From Rhyacichthys aspro (taxonomy: Eukaryota > Chordata > Actinopteri > Gobiiformes > Rhyacichthyidae), in NCBI GenBank assembly GCA_036850595.1, contig CM072158.1:11609422-11673421 (forward strand): a DNA stretch of 64,000 bases. Reading direction: 5' to 3'. The stretch's first letter is position 1. Every line of letters begins with the position of its first letter. Position numbers and translations under genes: made by a program. The notes beneath the pieces were generated by a model. That model made no database searches, was not told the origin of the DNA, and saw nothing but the letters and a program-made list of their open reading frames with translations. Below, in pieces: positions 43,856 to 57,060 of the stretch.

Positions 43856-44373
43856 TCCTGTCATGACAAGATGACTGCTGTCGGGTCAGCTGAGTAAAGC
43901 AGCCGAACGTTAAGTGCTCGGATAAAGTGAGCTTATCATCCAAAACAAAGACAATGGTCGTGTTCTTCTTCTACTCTTGTCTCAAAGTCTGTGCCAATGG
44001 CGCCCTCTTGCGATGCGTCCAACTAATGACATGTGGACCTGTGGAAAACGTAATTGTGTGATTTTAACACAAATCTTAACACAGATCTTCGTGAAAAGAC
44101 TTTAACTTTACAAACCGTATTGTATATTGATTGTACTGTATGCATCGTGCGCACCATATCTACAGCAGGAGAACGCAGTGCTTTATTTAATCCCAGCTCA
44201 CCTGTACGCGCACCTGTCGTAAAGAAATACTAGATGTGTAGTTTTCACTGAAGGAAGCCAGGAAGAATTGGGAGTCGCGTGACGCTGACGTCACGTGGTA
44301 TGCAGACAGAGCAGGCGACATTGTCAGAAATTATTGACCTGAAACAAGTGAGGGTCCCCAGAGCTCCAGAGAA
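43856..44373. promoter_or_regulatory. Bidirectional promoter region, klhl7 A / unknown plus-strand gene
   Basis: There are 518 bp between divergent start codons. A palindromic CRE (TGACGTCA, 44286-44293) overlaps a GTCACGTG E-box (44290-44297). The E-box resembles the core of the CLEAR element bound by TFEB/MITF. The pair lies 77-88 bp upstream of the plus-strand ATG. Confidence 0.55.
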
Positions 44374-45662
44374 ATGATCAGATTTCCCTGCTGCTGTTGC
44401 TTCTCGTGTGAAAACCCCGAGAACGAGGTACGTTTTTACTTTCATCTCATTCTGTCATTTTCAGGAGAACTACCCTCGTTTGCCTCTGCGCAGGTTTAGA
44501 AGTTTCAAAATCTTGTTAGTCCGGGCTATCACGAAATTAAATTGGCTCAGTTGCAGCAGGTCTTTGTCTAAAGTGGAAAAACTGTCTAATATAAGTTGAT
44601 ACGTTTTAACTTTGTATGAACACAATAAACATGGAATAAAGCTATATTTCAACACAATGTTTATTTTTGGCAGGGCCTAACAGTGAGGCTTATTGTAACC
44701 TATCCATTTTCAGAGGCAGCCTCTTTTGGGTTCAAGACCATCAGAACAGAATGGAGCAGAATCAGCCAGACAGATGCGCTCAGCCCACAGTGGTGCAGTA
44801 TTCCTTTACTTTTCCGCTGACTACATTTAGCAGTTTATAAAATACTGGTGTTTTAGCAATATAAACCACTTAATTTAAGACATTTTTTTAATGTTGTAAT
44901 TGACCTGTTTTATTTACATTAATCCGTTCTTTTCCCAGATGGACAGACTGTAAAGCGGAGTGGCCAGCTGGTGATGAGGCGAGTGGGTGTGCCAGAGTTG
45001 GACCAGAGGTTTTTGGATGTTGCTGAGACTTTTAATGAGCAGCAGCATCGTTATGAGACTACCGTCCGACTCATATCCACCCTGCAACAGAGATACGCCT
45101 GTTCACAGTGTGGTACACTGGCTTTATCAGAAGTTTTGGGGAAAATCAGAGATGAGCATGGTCAGTCTGATACAGGGGTCCCACACATGTTTCCAAATGG
45201 GGTAACAGGCTGGTACATTTTTGTGGTTGGCATTTTATAATCCTAATATATTTTTCAATTGCAGGGGCCAATTACAGGATTTCACTAAACATCAAAGGCT
45301 ATGATTTCTCTCTTTGTGTTGTTCCTGTGAGGTCAGACAGTGAAAATGATGCAGAACCGCTGCCTTCTCGTCTGCAGATTGCTCAAGATGAATTTCAGAA
45401 CATTTCAGAATCTGCCAAAGCCACCATCTCAAAGGGCACTGCGCTTCAAGAGCTGATTGGATGGCTGCTTCGTAGCAGAGATCATATGTCTGAACAAGTT
45501 AAGGGGGCTGCGGCGACTTATCAAGAACAAGGAAGGCAGGCAGAAAACTTGAAGGAGAACATAAAGGAAGTGGCTAGAGCAAAAGAGTTGTCCATGGAAT
45601 ATAGACAAAAGGCTGGAGAGCTTCTCATTGAAGCTGCAGATATTGCAGGGCCTCATCTGTAG
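44374..45662 (+). CDS. Unrecognised 250-aa protein, acyl-cysteine and di-leucine N-terminus, coiled-coil C-terminus
   Basis: I do not recognise the family. Four exons join in frame: 44374-44427, 44714-44792, 44939-45160, 45265-45662, giving 250 residues. The first exon encodes MIRFPCCCCFSCENPENE: five cysteines at positions 6-12, a typical S-acylation cluster, with no Gly2 for myristoylation. It is followed by ERQPLL, a classical [DE]xxxL[LI] adaptor-sorting signal. This is the layout of peripheral late endosome/lysosome proteins such as LAMTOR1. Residues ~60-120 contain RRVGVPELDQRFLDVAETFN and a CSQCG pair. The last exon (NYRISLNIKGYDFSLCVVPV onward) ends in a long charged helix from about residue 165 to 245, likely coiled coil. 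The gene shares a divergent promoter with klhl7 A. The start is the first ATG before a good donor. Splicing and frame are sound; the function is inferred from motifs only. Confidence 0.8.
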
Positions 45663-46280
45663 TTTATTTCCAACACCTACCAATAACCTAATATATCAAA
45701 AGTCATATCTTGCACTGATGCACAAAATGCATTGCTATGGGGGGGTTGTGTACTAACTGGATAAATATTCTTTCATAGACAGTAGATTTTGTAAACAGTG
45801 TTTTGCTTTGATACAGAATTAATTTTGTTTGTGTAGTTATACTCTGACATGAGACCAAGGGACCTTAAAAATGGTTTGAAGATAGGTCTTGAGCAAAAAA
45901 AAGAAAAAGTCTGTATACTTGCAGTATATATTAGAATGAGGTTTCAGAGAATGATTTAAAAAGGAATACACCATACATGTACTGTAGGTTTTTCTAAGTG
46001 CATTCAGATTAGATTGGTGTAAAGGGTCAGTGTACAGTCTATGGGCTTTATTGTGGCATTCAGAGATTTACAGTCAATCACTGTAATATTTATCTGACAC
46101 TATAAATATGACTGGTGAAAAAAAACATGTTAAAAGATGTTACAGCTAAAAGGTTTAGAGTCATCTAAAATCTTTATTATTGCAAATGCATTATGTACAA
46201 TATATATAAAAATATTTTACAATGTATAAATATAAAACACTCATCACATTCCTTTATTGCTTAGACAAATTTAACATTAT
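45663..46280. other. Convergent 3' UTRs (unknown gene and klhl7 B)
   Basis: TTTATT at 46253-46258 and 46171-46176 gives minus-strand AATAAA signals for klhl7 B. I saw no canonical plus-strand AATAAA for the upstream gene here. Nothing else recognised. Confidence 0.4.
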
Positions 46281-49200
46281 TTAGTAACGTGAAGTGTAAT
46301 GTAAAGGCATAGTGCGCTTCTCACAGTCTAGGTCTGTATCCTTATTGATGGGTACAGCTATCACACACAGCAGACAAGTTGGGTTGGGGAAAGTATCAGC
46401 CTTGCGACAAGTCACCCACCTATACGTATACACAGAATATGTAGACAGTTAAGTTATGGAAAATGCAAATAAAAACTACATCTAACTGAAAATGTCAATA
46501 TATTTGGGTGAATCATTTTTGGTAATTATACATCCAAACACGGGACAGAGCAAAATTCACAAATTGCTATAATAATTACACATGTAAATAATTCATTCAA
46601 GATCATTTTACTTTGAAGGCTAAATTGTCCATTTTAAAATGTTTCCAAAAGAATAACACCTGTACACAAGAATTAAATACATTTGTGATTGCATTAACTG
46701 TTCTGATACAGGGCTGTACTCACCTGTCAGTACGGGTATGGTACTCCAGGACATACTTAAATGGTGGCATCCGTTCAAATCCTTTTCCCGCCAGCACATA
46801 AATTATCTCTCCCACAGCTGCACACTTCAGACTGACAAAGCGCCAGGGTATGGGTGATGCACCATGCCATTTATTAGTAGCAATGTCATAGTACTCCACT
46901 GAGTCCAGGACCCCTAGGAAGGCACAGCAGACAGTATTTTGAATTGTCCACCACATTCTTATATTTATTCTATAACCAAATTTATGTATTTGCCAATTTT
47001 ACCTGATGTCCCTTGCCCTCCAACAGCATAGATCCTATTATTGACTCCCACAAACCCATGGTTCTTCCTCGCCTCTTTCATTCCTCGTAGCTTTCTCCAT
47101 CTAAAAAGAGAAAGCCGTCATATGAATTCAAAACATCCTCAATAAAAGAGGAAAAACTTCTATGCTACTCACTCTTGTGTGCTGGGATCATAGACCTCAC
47201 AGTTGTTGAGTACTTTGCCCAACACACCATTGCCCAAAGTTCCTCCACAGACATAAATTAAGCCGCTGGCTTCCACTGAGCCATGGCCGCAGCGTGCCAT
47301 CATCATACTGGGTTTCACCTGCCATGACTTTGTTTTTGTGTCATAACACTCAAAGATGTCCAACGCTGATTTGCCTATAAAGACATATAATGATGACTAG
47401 ATAGTCTAAGGGTATTGGTTACATAAACAACTTCACATTCCCTGTTCTTACCAACAACCCCCCCAGATGTGTAGACCTTTCCCTCAGAAGCACAGGCAGC
47501 TAGGAAATCTCTATTTGTAGGGGGAGCAGACTGTAACTGCCATTCCTTCTTCAAGACATTGTAGCTAGGCATATTGTAAGCTGTGCATCCACCAGTAATG
47601 TAGACAACATAGTCACAGAAGACGGCAGTGGCCCCCCGACTCTTCATAGAGGGGCAGTGGAATTCTGTCCAGGTGCAGCCCTGAAATTAAGATCATATGG
47701 AGAAAACTTTACTAGGGCTGACAGCCCAAGTAATTAGTCTATGAGGTCGCAGTTGACCAAAATGACATACAAGTATAAACTAATGGTGGACAAGTACCTT
47801 GGGGTTGAAGATCTTGATCGATTGTAACTGGGGACCTCCAAACACAGCAATATAGGAGTTGTGTTTCTTACGTCGTGGCCGACAGCTTTCTTCCAGATTA
47901 TGCCCCTTGTTAGGGGCCAGGTGGTAACCCATTCCACCTAGGACATTTTTTTTTCATACATGCGTTTATTTACTAAAATTTAAACTACATATCTTTAGTA
48001 CAATTACATATATAGATTTCTTTAGTACTTTTTGTTTTCAACTTCTAAATGAAGTCTAAATCCAGCTTTCTCAGGCATGTCACTCATAAACCATAAGGGC
48101 TGCAGCAAATCCACAGTCAGGTACTGGCACTAGTCCAAGACATATTTTAAGCCTCTTTCTTTATGTGATGTTTAATGGCTCTCAATCAAAGAGAGCCATT
48201 AAACAGTCCACTTTGAAGTAAATAATCTGGGAAGGGTATCTTTTCTACTAAACCAAAATTGATCCAATTGATGAGCATCTTGCTTTAGTATAAGAATTAC
48301 ATTTGTTTACCCTCATTACCTTGTGCACCAGCTGGATACGCAAAAGATTTGAGCCTCCCTGAAGGCTGGATGTTATACTTAGCACACAACACATTTGGAC
48401 CCACATTGCAGACTTACCAGCCCCCAAGAGGATGACATAGCAGTTATTTAGGTGTGATGACTGCAAGAAGTGACCATTACTTTATAAACAACATGGCATA
48501 GCTCAGCTTGGATAAAATTAACTTGTAAAATTACCTTATTAGTACACATTTGTAAGTAGTCCTCCCAGATGGTTCTGTCAAACAGACCTTCTGGAGAGTA
48601 AGGTTGTGACTGTTTCACCTTGATGCAAAAATGTTTGCAGCCAAAAATGTATTTTCCAATGTCTGGGAACTAGAGCGTGTTCTGGCAAGTTTTCTAATTG
48701 CTATGTTCACTTTTGACAATACTGTAAGATCACAACACAATATAAAAACAATATGGTACGGCAGTACATAATCCTGGAGCATTATGGTGGTCACCTTTGA
48801 CACCTAATTCATGAAAAAAAATCTATATCCCATGTCCGTTGCATCACTCTTGAAGCATTTACTCACTGATGACCATCTTCAGGCACTGTGGGTTGTCCTG
48901 GATGAGAGGCTCTGCCTGTACAGTCTTGAACAGGAAGGTTTTGGAGACCAAGGGGAAGCGAACACAACCCAACACTTCAACCATATACTGCTGTCTGTTA
49001 CAAACGTCATACTTCAGCCAGCGGATGGCTGCATCATATATCTGAAGAAAAATGCAACACCACCACAATAATCAATAATGCAGTCATATTAATACATAAT
49101 CCACATAATGTACCTTTAAATAGAGGTGGGTAAACATGAGAAATGAGCATACCTGTGCCTCAGATTGCACAACAAGTTTGTCCTGTTGGAGAAAATGAGT

Positions 49201-50475
49201 GAGCCATGTCACATCCAGTTCCAGAAATTCATCCAGTTTGTAAACCTCAGTAAAGTGTAGTAGTACAAAGTCCAGTGCCTTTGCCTTTAGTTCTGGGCAA
49301 TCCATGTAATCTGCTAAAATTGTTAGAACTGCAAGATGACAAGAGTGTGTATTATTGTAGACTCAATATTCAATAATATATTTAATAAAACCTATGCATT
49401 CAAGTGACAGTGTGACCTTTTTATTATCAAAACCCACCAAGGCAACTTGTTACATCTATCTGTTCTTTTAGAAACTCCACACACATCTTCTTCACAGGCT
49501 CAATCTGGTACTGATTGGCTGCATCCAGCAACGCCTGCACATTACTGCAATTCACTGAGATCCTTTCACCACAGACAAACAGATTTTTACCATTAGACCT
49601 GTTGGAATTGTTCAATACTTTGCTGGACTTTTCTTTACCTCGCTGTGTAGATGAACTGAATTAGCAGCTCAATGATTTCAGGCTCTGTGCTCCTGAGCTC
49701 CACTTCATGGGATGTGGACTCCATCATTCTGGCTTCAAGTAGAAGAAAAGGACCAGATTGAAAATTAGGAGATTAGATGAGGGAGGAAAGATGAGTGGAC
49801 TTTCTGTCAAATTTAAGCTAAAAGCTACAAATTTATAAATCAGAGCTCTGGAATTCAAATGACATTTTTTTCTGTTTTTGATACATAACTTGTAAATGAA
49901 TTTGGGAAACAGTGAGAGCAGCAATGGCTGTGTCAACATTTAAATATACTGAATACACTAGCTGAACCTGTCTTGAACCCTAGACTCAAAAACTTATTAA
50001 CCCTTAAAATATACAATATTATTAAATAACCTTTCTCCTCACTTAGTTTTTTTGTTGAGTGTGGTCTATTTGCAGGTCCACTTCCTCTCCTCGAATTTAA
50101 ATCCAGTCCCTGTCACTTGGTTTGCCTCATAATAACTACATGCCATCAAATATCAAGTAAGTTGCTGGTTTATGAAAATGGACACACTCACTGGTAAACA
50201 TGAGCCTGAAGAAATGGCTTGCAGCCGCAAGAACAGCTCGGTGAGCAGGAAAGTGCTTCCCCTGAACCACCAGAGTCACATCACAAAGAGTGCCCTGTTG
50301 AACAGCCACAGGTCATTAATGGTTTAAGTGCATCCCTCTGCACAAACTGGCTTTAGGTCTACACTTTTACCTCTTTTCTCATGTTGTTTAAAACATCCAT
50401 GACGGCGGTCATCTGTCTCTGCTTCTCAGTGACATATTTCTTCTCACTCTTTTTCGAGCCCGGTGCAGAGGCCAT
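46281..50475 (-). CDS. klhl7: Kelch-like protein 7, divergent tandem copy B
   Basis: Twelve exons with the same structure as copy A, in transcript order: 50475-50371, 50294-50192, 49732-49639, 49562-49438, 49328-49153, 49041-48867, 47937-47798, 47680-47452, 47374-47173, 47100-47003, 46913-46724, 46419-46281. They join in frame to 591 residues with no disabling change. Exons 2-5, 6, 9 and 10 have exactly the lengths of copy A. BTB starts GTLCDVTLVVQGKHFPAHRA. The BACK exon (exon 6) is nearly identical to copy A, while Kelch exons 7, 8 and 11 and the C-terminus (ending KRTMPLHYTSRY) have diverged strongly and exon 8 lacks four codons. The N-terminus is shorter (MASAPGSKKSEKK). The intact frame and kept splice sites argue for a working, possibly neofunctionalised CUL3 adaptor whose substrate-binding face has changed. 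Orientation and adjacency show a local tandem duplication, with the unknown 44.4 kb gene between. Confidence 0.92.
48170..48204. repeat. Perfect 14-bp hairpin in klhl7 B intron 6
   Basis: GTTTAATGGCTCTC (48170-48183) and its exact reverse complement (48191-48204) flank a 7-nt loop. The enclosing intron (47938-48866) is much longer than its copy A equivalent (42312-42471) and otherwise holds nothing recognised. Confidence 0.9.
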
Positions 50476-51834
50476 TTTCAGTGATATCAAAGTAAGACCA
50501 GTTAACCCTGATTTAAGCTGACCTTTGACTAAAACCAGTGCACTGTTTATATTAAAACGGTTGCACTATCAAGTTAAGCGGCACAGATTAAAACTATCTA
50601 ACTATCATTTAAATTCGGCCAAACGCGCAAACTTCACGTTAGGTACCACCCACTGACCTTTGATGTTTTATCAACAAGGTGACGTGACGTAAAAATACGT
50701 CCAGACGTAATTTACCAATTAGCTCAAAGCATGACAGGAGAAGATGTATCTGAATAACTTTGATCTTGTCGTGAAACACTAGGGGGCACTGCATCATCAC
50801 GCATCATTCCATCCCGTCAAATTGTGTTCTCAACTTTACTCTCTGTTTCACAAATATCACCGCTGAATAATAGCCTCATAATCAATATGGGACGCAATAT
50901 TATTATTTATTGAAGACACTGAACCATTTGTAATATTGACTGAGACTGGCCTTGACTTAGATCTGTTGCTAGAAGCAGTAGTCTTTCAGAAGAGCAATCT
51001 TTAGTGATTAGTAAATTACTAGGACCGGATAATCTGTTTACTTAGCTACATCCTCAGTGGAATACGAACTGATGAAAATGCTCACGTCCAGATGCCATTA
51101 ATGTCGAAGCAGACAATAAGCGCTTGGTCATGACTCATTTTGATAATTAATTTTGAAAATCCATTGTTCTGTGGTCATTGTCAAGCGACCATGCATTATT
51201 TAACCTCCCACTGCATCTGACTGGTTTATTGATTAATTTATTTTGTGTTCTCAGAATATGTCCCAATTTATCAGTAAGTGGACAGTATATGACAATATAC
51301 AGGTTAAAGTTTCTTTATTTATATGCAGCAAATCATTGACATTGTATCGGTTTGAATTAATTTTAATCCAATTTTAAAATAGCCCACACATAGCCTAATG
51401 CTGCAGGTTGTAACATGGAACCCCATTAATCATCACCGGCTTCAGTAAAATGTCATCTGCAATTTAATTTATTATTTATGCACCATTAATAGGAGCTTTG
51501 ATGGATCATTCTTGCTGTCAAAGAGCAGTGACAGCGACAATCTACCATGTTCGTGGAAATTATTAGCATGTGGGCCTGTGCTCAATTTGATTGGCTGTTT
51601 TTCCTGGGGGTGCGGCCGTTAGTTTGAATATCAGCAGCTCATTGGCTCAGAAAACTGTCAATCATCTGCCTCTGAGCCGTTGTGTTTTCGGTAGTTTGAG
51701 TGGAGAAAGTAATGAAGATGGAAGGAGCTGATGTTGTTGAATTATTTAGGATAATTGTGGAGTAGCGATGCGATAGACTTTTACTCAAGACGATATAGGA
51801 AAATCACACGGGTGAAAAGACAGATAGCATGCCA
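50476..51834. promoter_or_regulatory. Divergent promoter region klhl7 B / hycc1, with probable hycc1 non-coding exon 1
   Basis: CRE-like GTGACGTGACGTAA lies at about 50679-50692, near klhl7 B. Two ATTGGCT (CCAAT-box type) motifs at about 51590 and 51640 precede a probable hycc1 first exon. That exon ends at 51834 in a strong donor (CCA|GTAAGT). The exon's transcription start is not determinable. The stretch between is AT-rich with no gene. Confidence 0.45.
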
Positions 51835-54800
51835 GTAAGTACATCAACTTTTCTAGTTTTCTTGCTGTCGCGCCTTCGCCGAGCTAGCTAACTAGCTAAT
51901 CTGTAAGCACCCGCAGTGACAGGTCAGAGTCATTCAGAGAGCCGAACACTGACGGCCAAGGATTAATTTACGATCTTTTCTTGAGACAAGTCAGCAAATA
52001 CCCTACAAGTTTGACATACTAAGGCTTCTATTTGACTACTTGTGTCCACACAGATATATTCGAAGCAGGCTCATTTTACCAGTTAAAACTAGCGTGACAA
52101 TTTAAACTAGTTTATAGTAAAGTATTTCTTGTGGTTTAAATTAACCTGCTGTTGAAGAATAATATTATTGAGGAAGAATGTTTACACTGCAAACATTTTA
52201 CTACATTAGAATTATTGAGCCTATTGAGTCGCTATACATAAACTCTTTCCATTTATAACTTGCAGCTGAACTAAAGTCGGTACCTAACAAAATGAGGTTT
52301 CATTTTAAGGAGTCACCGTCTACAAATGTTGTACAGACTGGTTATAAACATTGAAAAGGTCGGTAGTGGTAGTAATTAGGCTTGGGAATGTCGTGAGTTT
52401 CTCCACAATGATCTGCCACTTCTTTTATATATTTTATGTGATGTTTTCTTTACTTATGTCCCTTATTAGGATTTTTGAAATAGCTGTCATGTGACGCAGC
52501 TTTCCTCCATGTCAGACTGGCAGTCTGAGGGTTTCCCTGTGTGAGGGAGTCTATTGTAAAACTGTGCTGCAGATCCTCAAGGCATGTTGAACAACAGTGT
52601 TTGCTTTCCAGCCCATGTCCTTTACAAGGACTTTGCTTCTGATGGTCTTTCGGTTATTGTTTGATTAAGTGTATGAGGCTTTATTCATTCATATTGCTTG
52701 GGGTGTTTGGTGAACCATATTAGAAATGGTGCCATTAGGACACTCATGTGATGTGTAGCATCTATGTCTGGTAGTGTCTCTGCCTTTATTAATGCTTTCT
52801 GACAGAAAAGCCCAGCAGGTCATGAAGCAGGACGATCGCACAGTTTCTGCTGTCATCAAGTATCAGACTATCACCAGTGCCTGTGTTATAGCTCCACTGT
52901 TTGGTTGTTGAAAACCATTGCATTTATTTTAAAATTATTTTAAATAAACATTTCAGAGCAATGACTAAATACGGGAATGGGTTTTGCAAGTTTATTTGGC
53001 TGACAAATTGTTTATGCTCTTGTAATTAAACTGGATTAGAAGTACTTCTTTTTCTTAGGAAGCTTATGGAGACAAAGCATTGTTCATGATTTCAAACATA
53101 AGTGATGTTAATCGTTGATCCCTTTAGGCTCACTTACTTGAAGGAAGATGGGTTATGGGAGGGGTGAGAGACAGGATGAAGATGCATCACTGGCTTAGAG
53201 GGAACAGAGAGTGAGCGTAGGCTGCTATAAGAGGATTCCTCCCTGTCAGATCTCTCTCCCTCAGCAGCAAAAACCACAGACACACAAACCAAACGCTCTG
53301 GTGATGTGTGTAGTTTGGTACAGGCACTTTGCGTTGAGAGATGTGAAATAAAGCATAAGTTCAAAAGCAAAATGCACCCTACATTTCCCTTTTTCTGTAG
53401 CTGACATGCAACCTGCTGCTGAAGAGGGCCTGAGGGGATAGACAGGTAGGAGTTGTGATGCAACAGGGTTAACAACAGTCCAAATAAAGAAGATAGAAAC
53501 AGACAGCCTGGAAAAAGGACAGTATGCAAACAAACAGAGATGCCAAACAGACAAGCAGTGTGAAACGCTCCGAGCGATGCCTGTAAATGTGAGGACAGGT
53601 CACGCTGTGAGCACTGGCTGCTGCTTGAGGGCCTGTTAGAAGATCTGCCACCGTTATATAAGATGACCTCCACGTTTTTGGATACCCCACAGCTTCTCAA
53701 AATAGCTTACTGTCAAAGTTTCCTTGGAACCAAGTTGAAACAAGCTAGCATCTAGTTAGTTGAAGGTGACTACTTTTTATGTATTATTGTGAAACACTGT
53801 ATCAGAGTGGACAAAATCTGACAAACTTTACTGATCCCACAGTGGGAAAAATCTTTTTACAAATTGTGTTATTTTTGTTGATGGCTTAGAAATATAGTTA
53901 TAGTAGGTAGGTGTTGTATCTGTATCTGTTGTGTGGTGTACACCCTGTACCACAGGAAAAAGCTGCTGGGGCAGCTCTACCACTTCATCTCTCACTGTCT
54001 CCTTTCTTCCACTTTGAAAGCTACTGCATTCTTATTGGCTAGCTCACTTCCTGAAAAAAACAAGATGTTCCACAATATGTGTAAAATGAGATAATGACCG
54101 CAGAGAAGCGATGTTTACATTCTCTTGTGTATTCCTCAGCTGTTTTTGGCAGGTTCAGAATACTTGTGTTTTTGTATAAAACCTTGTTGGGAAGGTGTTG
54201 CTAGTGTCTTAGCCTGGGGTGTTACACAGAAACTCTGTCAGGACATGCCAGCACAGTTGCGACAAGGATTCCGCATGTGAACCCAAGAGGTTGTGTTATA
54301 GGGACATACTTTTGAAAGGAGGAGTCAGAAGAAAGCTCACTCGCATTGCTTTCTGTCCTCAATAGTCAAGACCACTGTGGGTGTAAATGCTGAAGAAAAG
54401 GGAGAGCTGTCAACATTTCTCTCTCACAGGAACAGGTTTTGAAAAATGGAAGAAACACATTTGCAAATACACACTTGTGCAATTCATGACACATTCCCCT
54501 TCACTCGTTGCCAAGTAGTGATGTCTACTTGAGCTCTTACTTTGCTAGAGTGAGCTTCAGCTAGGTCACTAAATGCTCTGGTTAAACACATGTATATTCT
54601 GACAACAGTGGTGTGGGTTTCACGAGCTGTACCTTTCTCATGTTTTCAGAGCCGTGGTGAGGTTGCCGGGGGCAGCGCATTTGGAAACCTAATGAACTCT
54701 TTTATCGACCCTGCTATTTCACTTCATTTGAGATATCTGTCCCTCAGGCCAGTCATACGTTTTATCCTCTGGTCTCTATGCATCCATTTACATCTCACAT

Positions 54801-57029
54801 ATTCATTCCTCTATTGATCTCTGGTCTACTCACTATCACTGCTTGCTTTTTCAAGGCTTGTTATTGTGTGATACAGCGGTTTGTGGAGCCTGCTCTGCCA
54901 CTTATTTTTTACACTGGTTTGTTCAGGTGTGTGGCTATAATTGTGTTGGCCACTGGCTGAAATGCAATGCAGAGATGGCAATCATCAAATGGTGGTTTGG
55001 TTTACAACGATATTGACAAACATATTGTATAGGATAATTCTTACTACTCTCTATAGGATGTTGATTTTCTTCTAGTTGTTTGCACCTGTCGGTTTTGTGT
55101 TAACATTTTGAGAGCGTATTGTGTAATTGTTTGTCTTGGATCTCTTGTGGTCTGATTACAGTTGAGCCATTCATCAATAACAATAAGGTAATTGTAATCT
55201 GTAGTGTATGATTTACTTTTTCTTTTTTTTTTAAAACTCTTAAATGCACTTTTAAAGTTACAAAACCATTGTCTGGCTTCTCCGGCCAGCATTTAAAAGT
55301 AATCAGTTTATATTATCATGGTTCATGGCTCTCGTTGAAGTATGCAACGCTTGTACAATGGTGAAAACGAAAAGCAGACGGGCAGTTCTTCCCAAGGTGA
55401 CTGAGAATGTCATAGCAGGAAGCAGACGCTAGTAGTTTGGAAGTCTCTGTTTCAGGATGCAGTGGATTTAAATGGCGTGCCCCAGACAGCAGAACAGTCG
55501 ACTTTATTGGATACTTCAAAGTGACTATGTAGGAGGAGAACGCTGTCTCTTACCACACTGACTCATCCACTCTGTAATCACAGTCTTTATTATGTTAGTC
55601 AGCATGTCTGCTATTAAATCGGACATGCTGGGTTTGGATGCCGCCCTCCTCGTGGTCCTCAGCAGCTCGGAAGAACAGGACATTGGGCAGCCACAAAAGA
55701 CTAATTTCTCTAAATGGAGGTTATTCTGTTCTATAATCCTTCCCAATTTCATGACTCACTAAGTCCCCCTCCCCCCAAGTCGTTCCTGTCATTGGTACAG
55801 TCCATAAATAGGCACCTGGCTGCCATGAAGGGGGCTGAGCACTGGAATAATGCAGAAGTAAGACACACAAAGCTTTTTGCAAAAGACAGATGATGAAGCT
55901 CGAACAAGAGGAACTGGACGACGTGTGGGACAATGTGCAGCGTGACAGGAAAAGAAAGACAGGAGACTGACAAGAAGAAATGTCTTTTAGCATTTTTCTA
56001 TTTTTTTTTCTGGCCTTTTAAGCATTTTTATATAATGACAGCAACAGACGAGAAAGACAAAGAAAGAGAGATAAAAGGGAAATGGAGCAAATCTACCCAG
56101 AACAGACTCTGGTGTTCACTAACATGGTCTGTGTGGGAGCCATCTAGGCACCCACACTGAAGCATTTATTTGTACATATAATTATGCACCATAGTAACCC
56201 ATAGTAAGCACATGAGTGTGGGTACAGTACATGTTAATGATCACAACATGTTTGTTGCTCAAAGGAATATGCCATGTCCTTCCTAAGTATTCATGACCAC
56301 TAAAAATGTGCTTGTTAATATATTGTCTGTGAACAGCCCAGTGTGGAAGTGTGGATTGGGTTGCCGTCTCCAGCCTTAACCTGAGCACGTTTCTGTTTGA
56401 CAGTGTGCAGACTGTGCACATAAAAGGACTTATGCCGACCCCTTTTCTCTGTCTCCACCATCACTTACCAGACACACCAAACAAGGACTGTCGTTGCAGC
56501 CACTTTGGCCTTGTATGTGGACACAGTATATCCCACAGAGAAAGCAGGCTGTTATTTGAAAACAGATGACCTGTCACTGAGACGTGGAGAGGATGCTTGT
56601 CTACTAATCACAAGCAGACAAACATCAGATGCTTGGCATAAGAGAGCCAGAATAAATAAGAAAGACAAGAAGATGTGACAATGAAGGATTTAGAAATGGA
56701 ACAGCCTCTAATGTTGGGCCGGCAGCTGAAGCGGTGAGAGAATTTCCCCTTGGTCTGTCTCCAGTTATATTAGCAGCCAGTGTGGGTTAAATTTCCGTTG
56801 TTTGTGGACCACAGGTTAGTATTGGCAACAGTGGTATATGTCAAGAGCAAAGAGGAGACAGAGTCAGGTGGGAAGACTGTTAGGGAGGCAGTGTATTGAA
56901 CTGATGTCTGGACCACGTACCCCTGCAGTTTTATTATTTGTCATTTGTTGTTATTTTTCTCTTCGCAGCAGGAAGGAATAGAAGACCATCATTCAGAGCA
57001 CGTTCAAACTGTTTTTTTTCCTCCCTCAG
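51835..57029 (+). other. hycc1 intron 1 (about 5.2 kb)
   Basis: No exon of another gene is supported. The longest open frame (minus strand 53134-53700, 188 codons) is hydrophobic, low in family resemblance and without splice context. Confidence 0.45.
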
Positions 57030-57060
57030 GTAGAAGTGACTCCACTGCAGATGAGGGAAC

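Noticed and set aside
46281..50475. klhl7 copy B as a pseudogene
   Set aside because: All twelve exons keep frame and splice sites, and domain residues are conserved; no disabling change found.
53134..53700. 188-codon minus-strand open frame in hycc1 intron 1
   Set aside because: No family resemblance, no flanking splice sites that extend it, and no poly(A) signal; probably chance.
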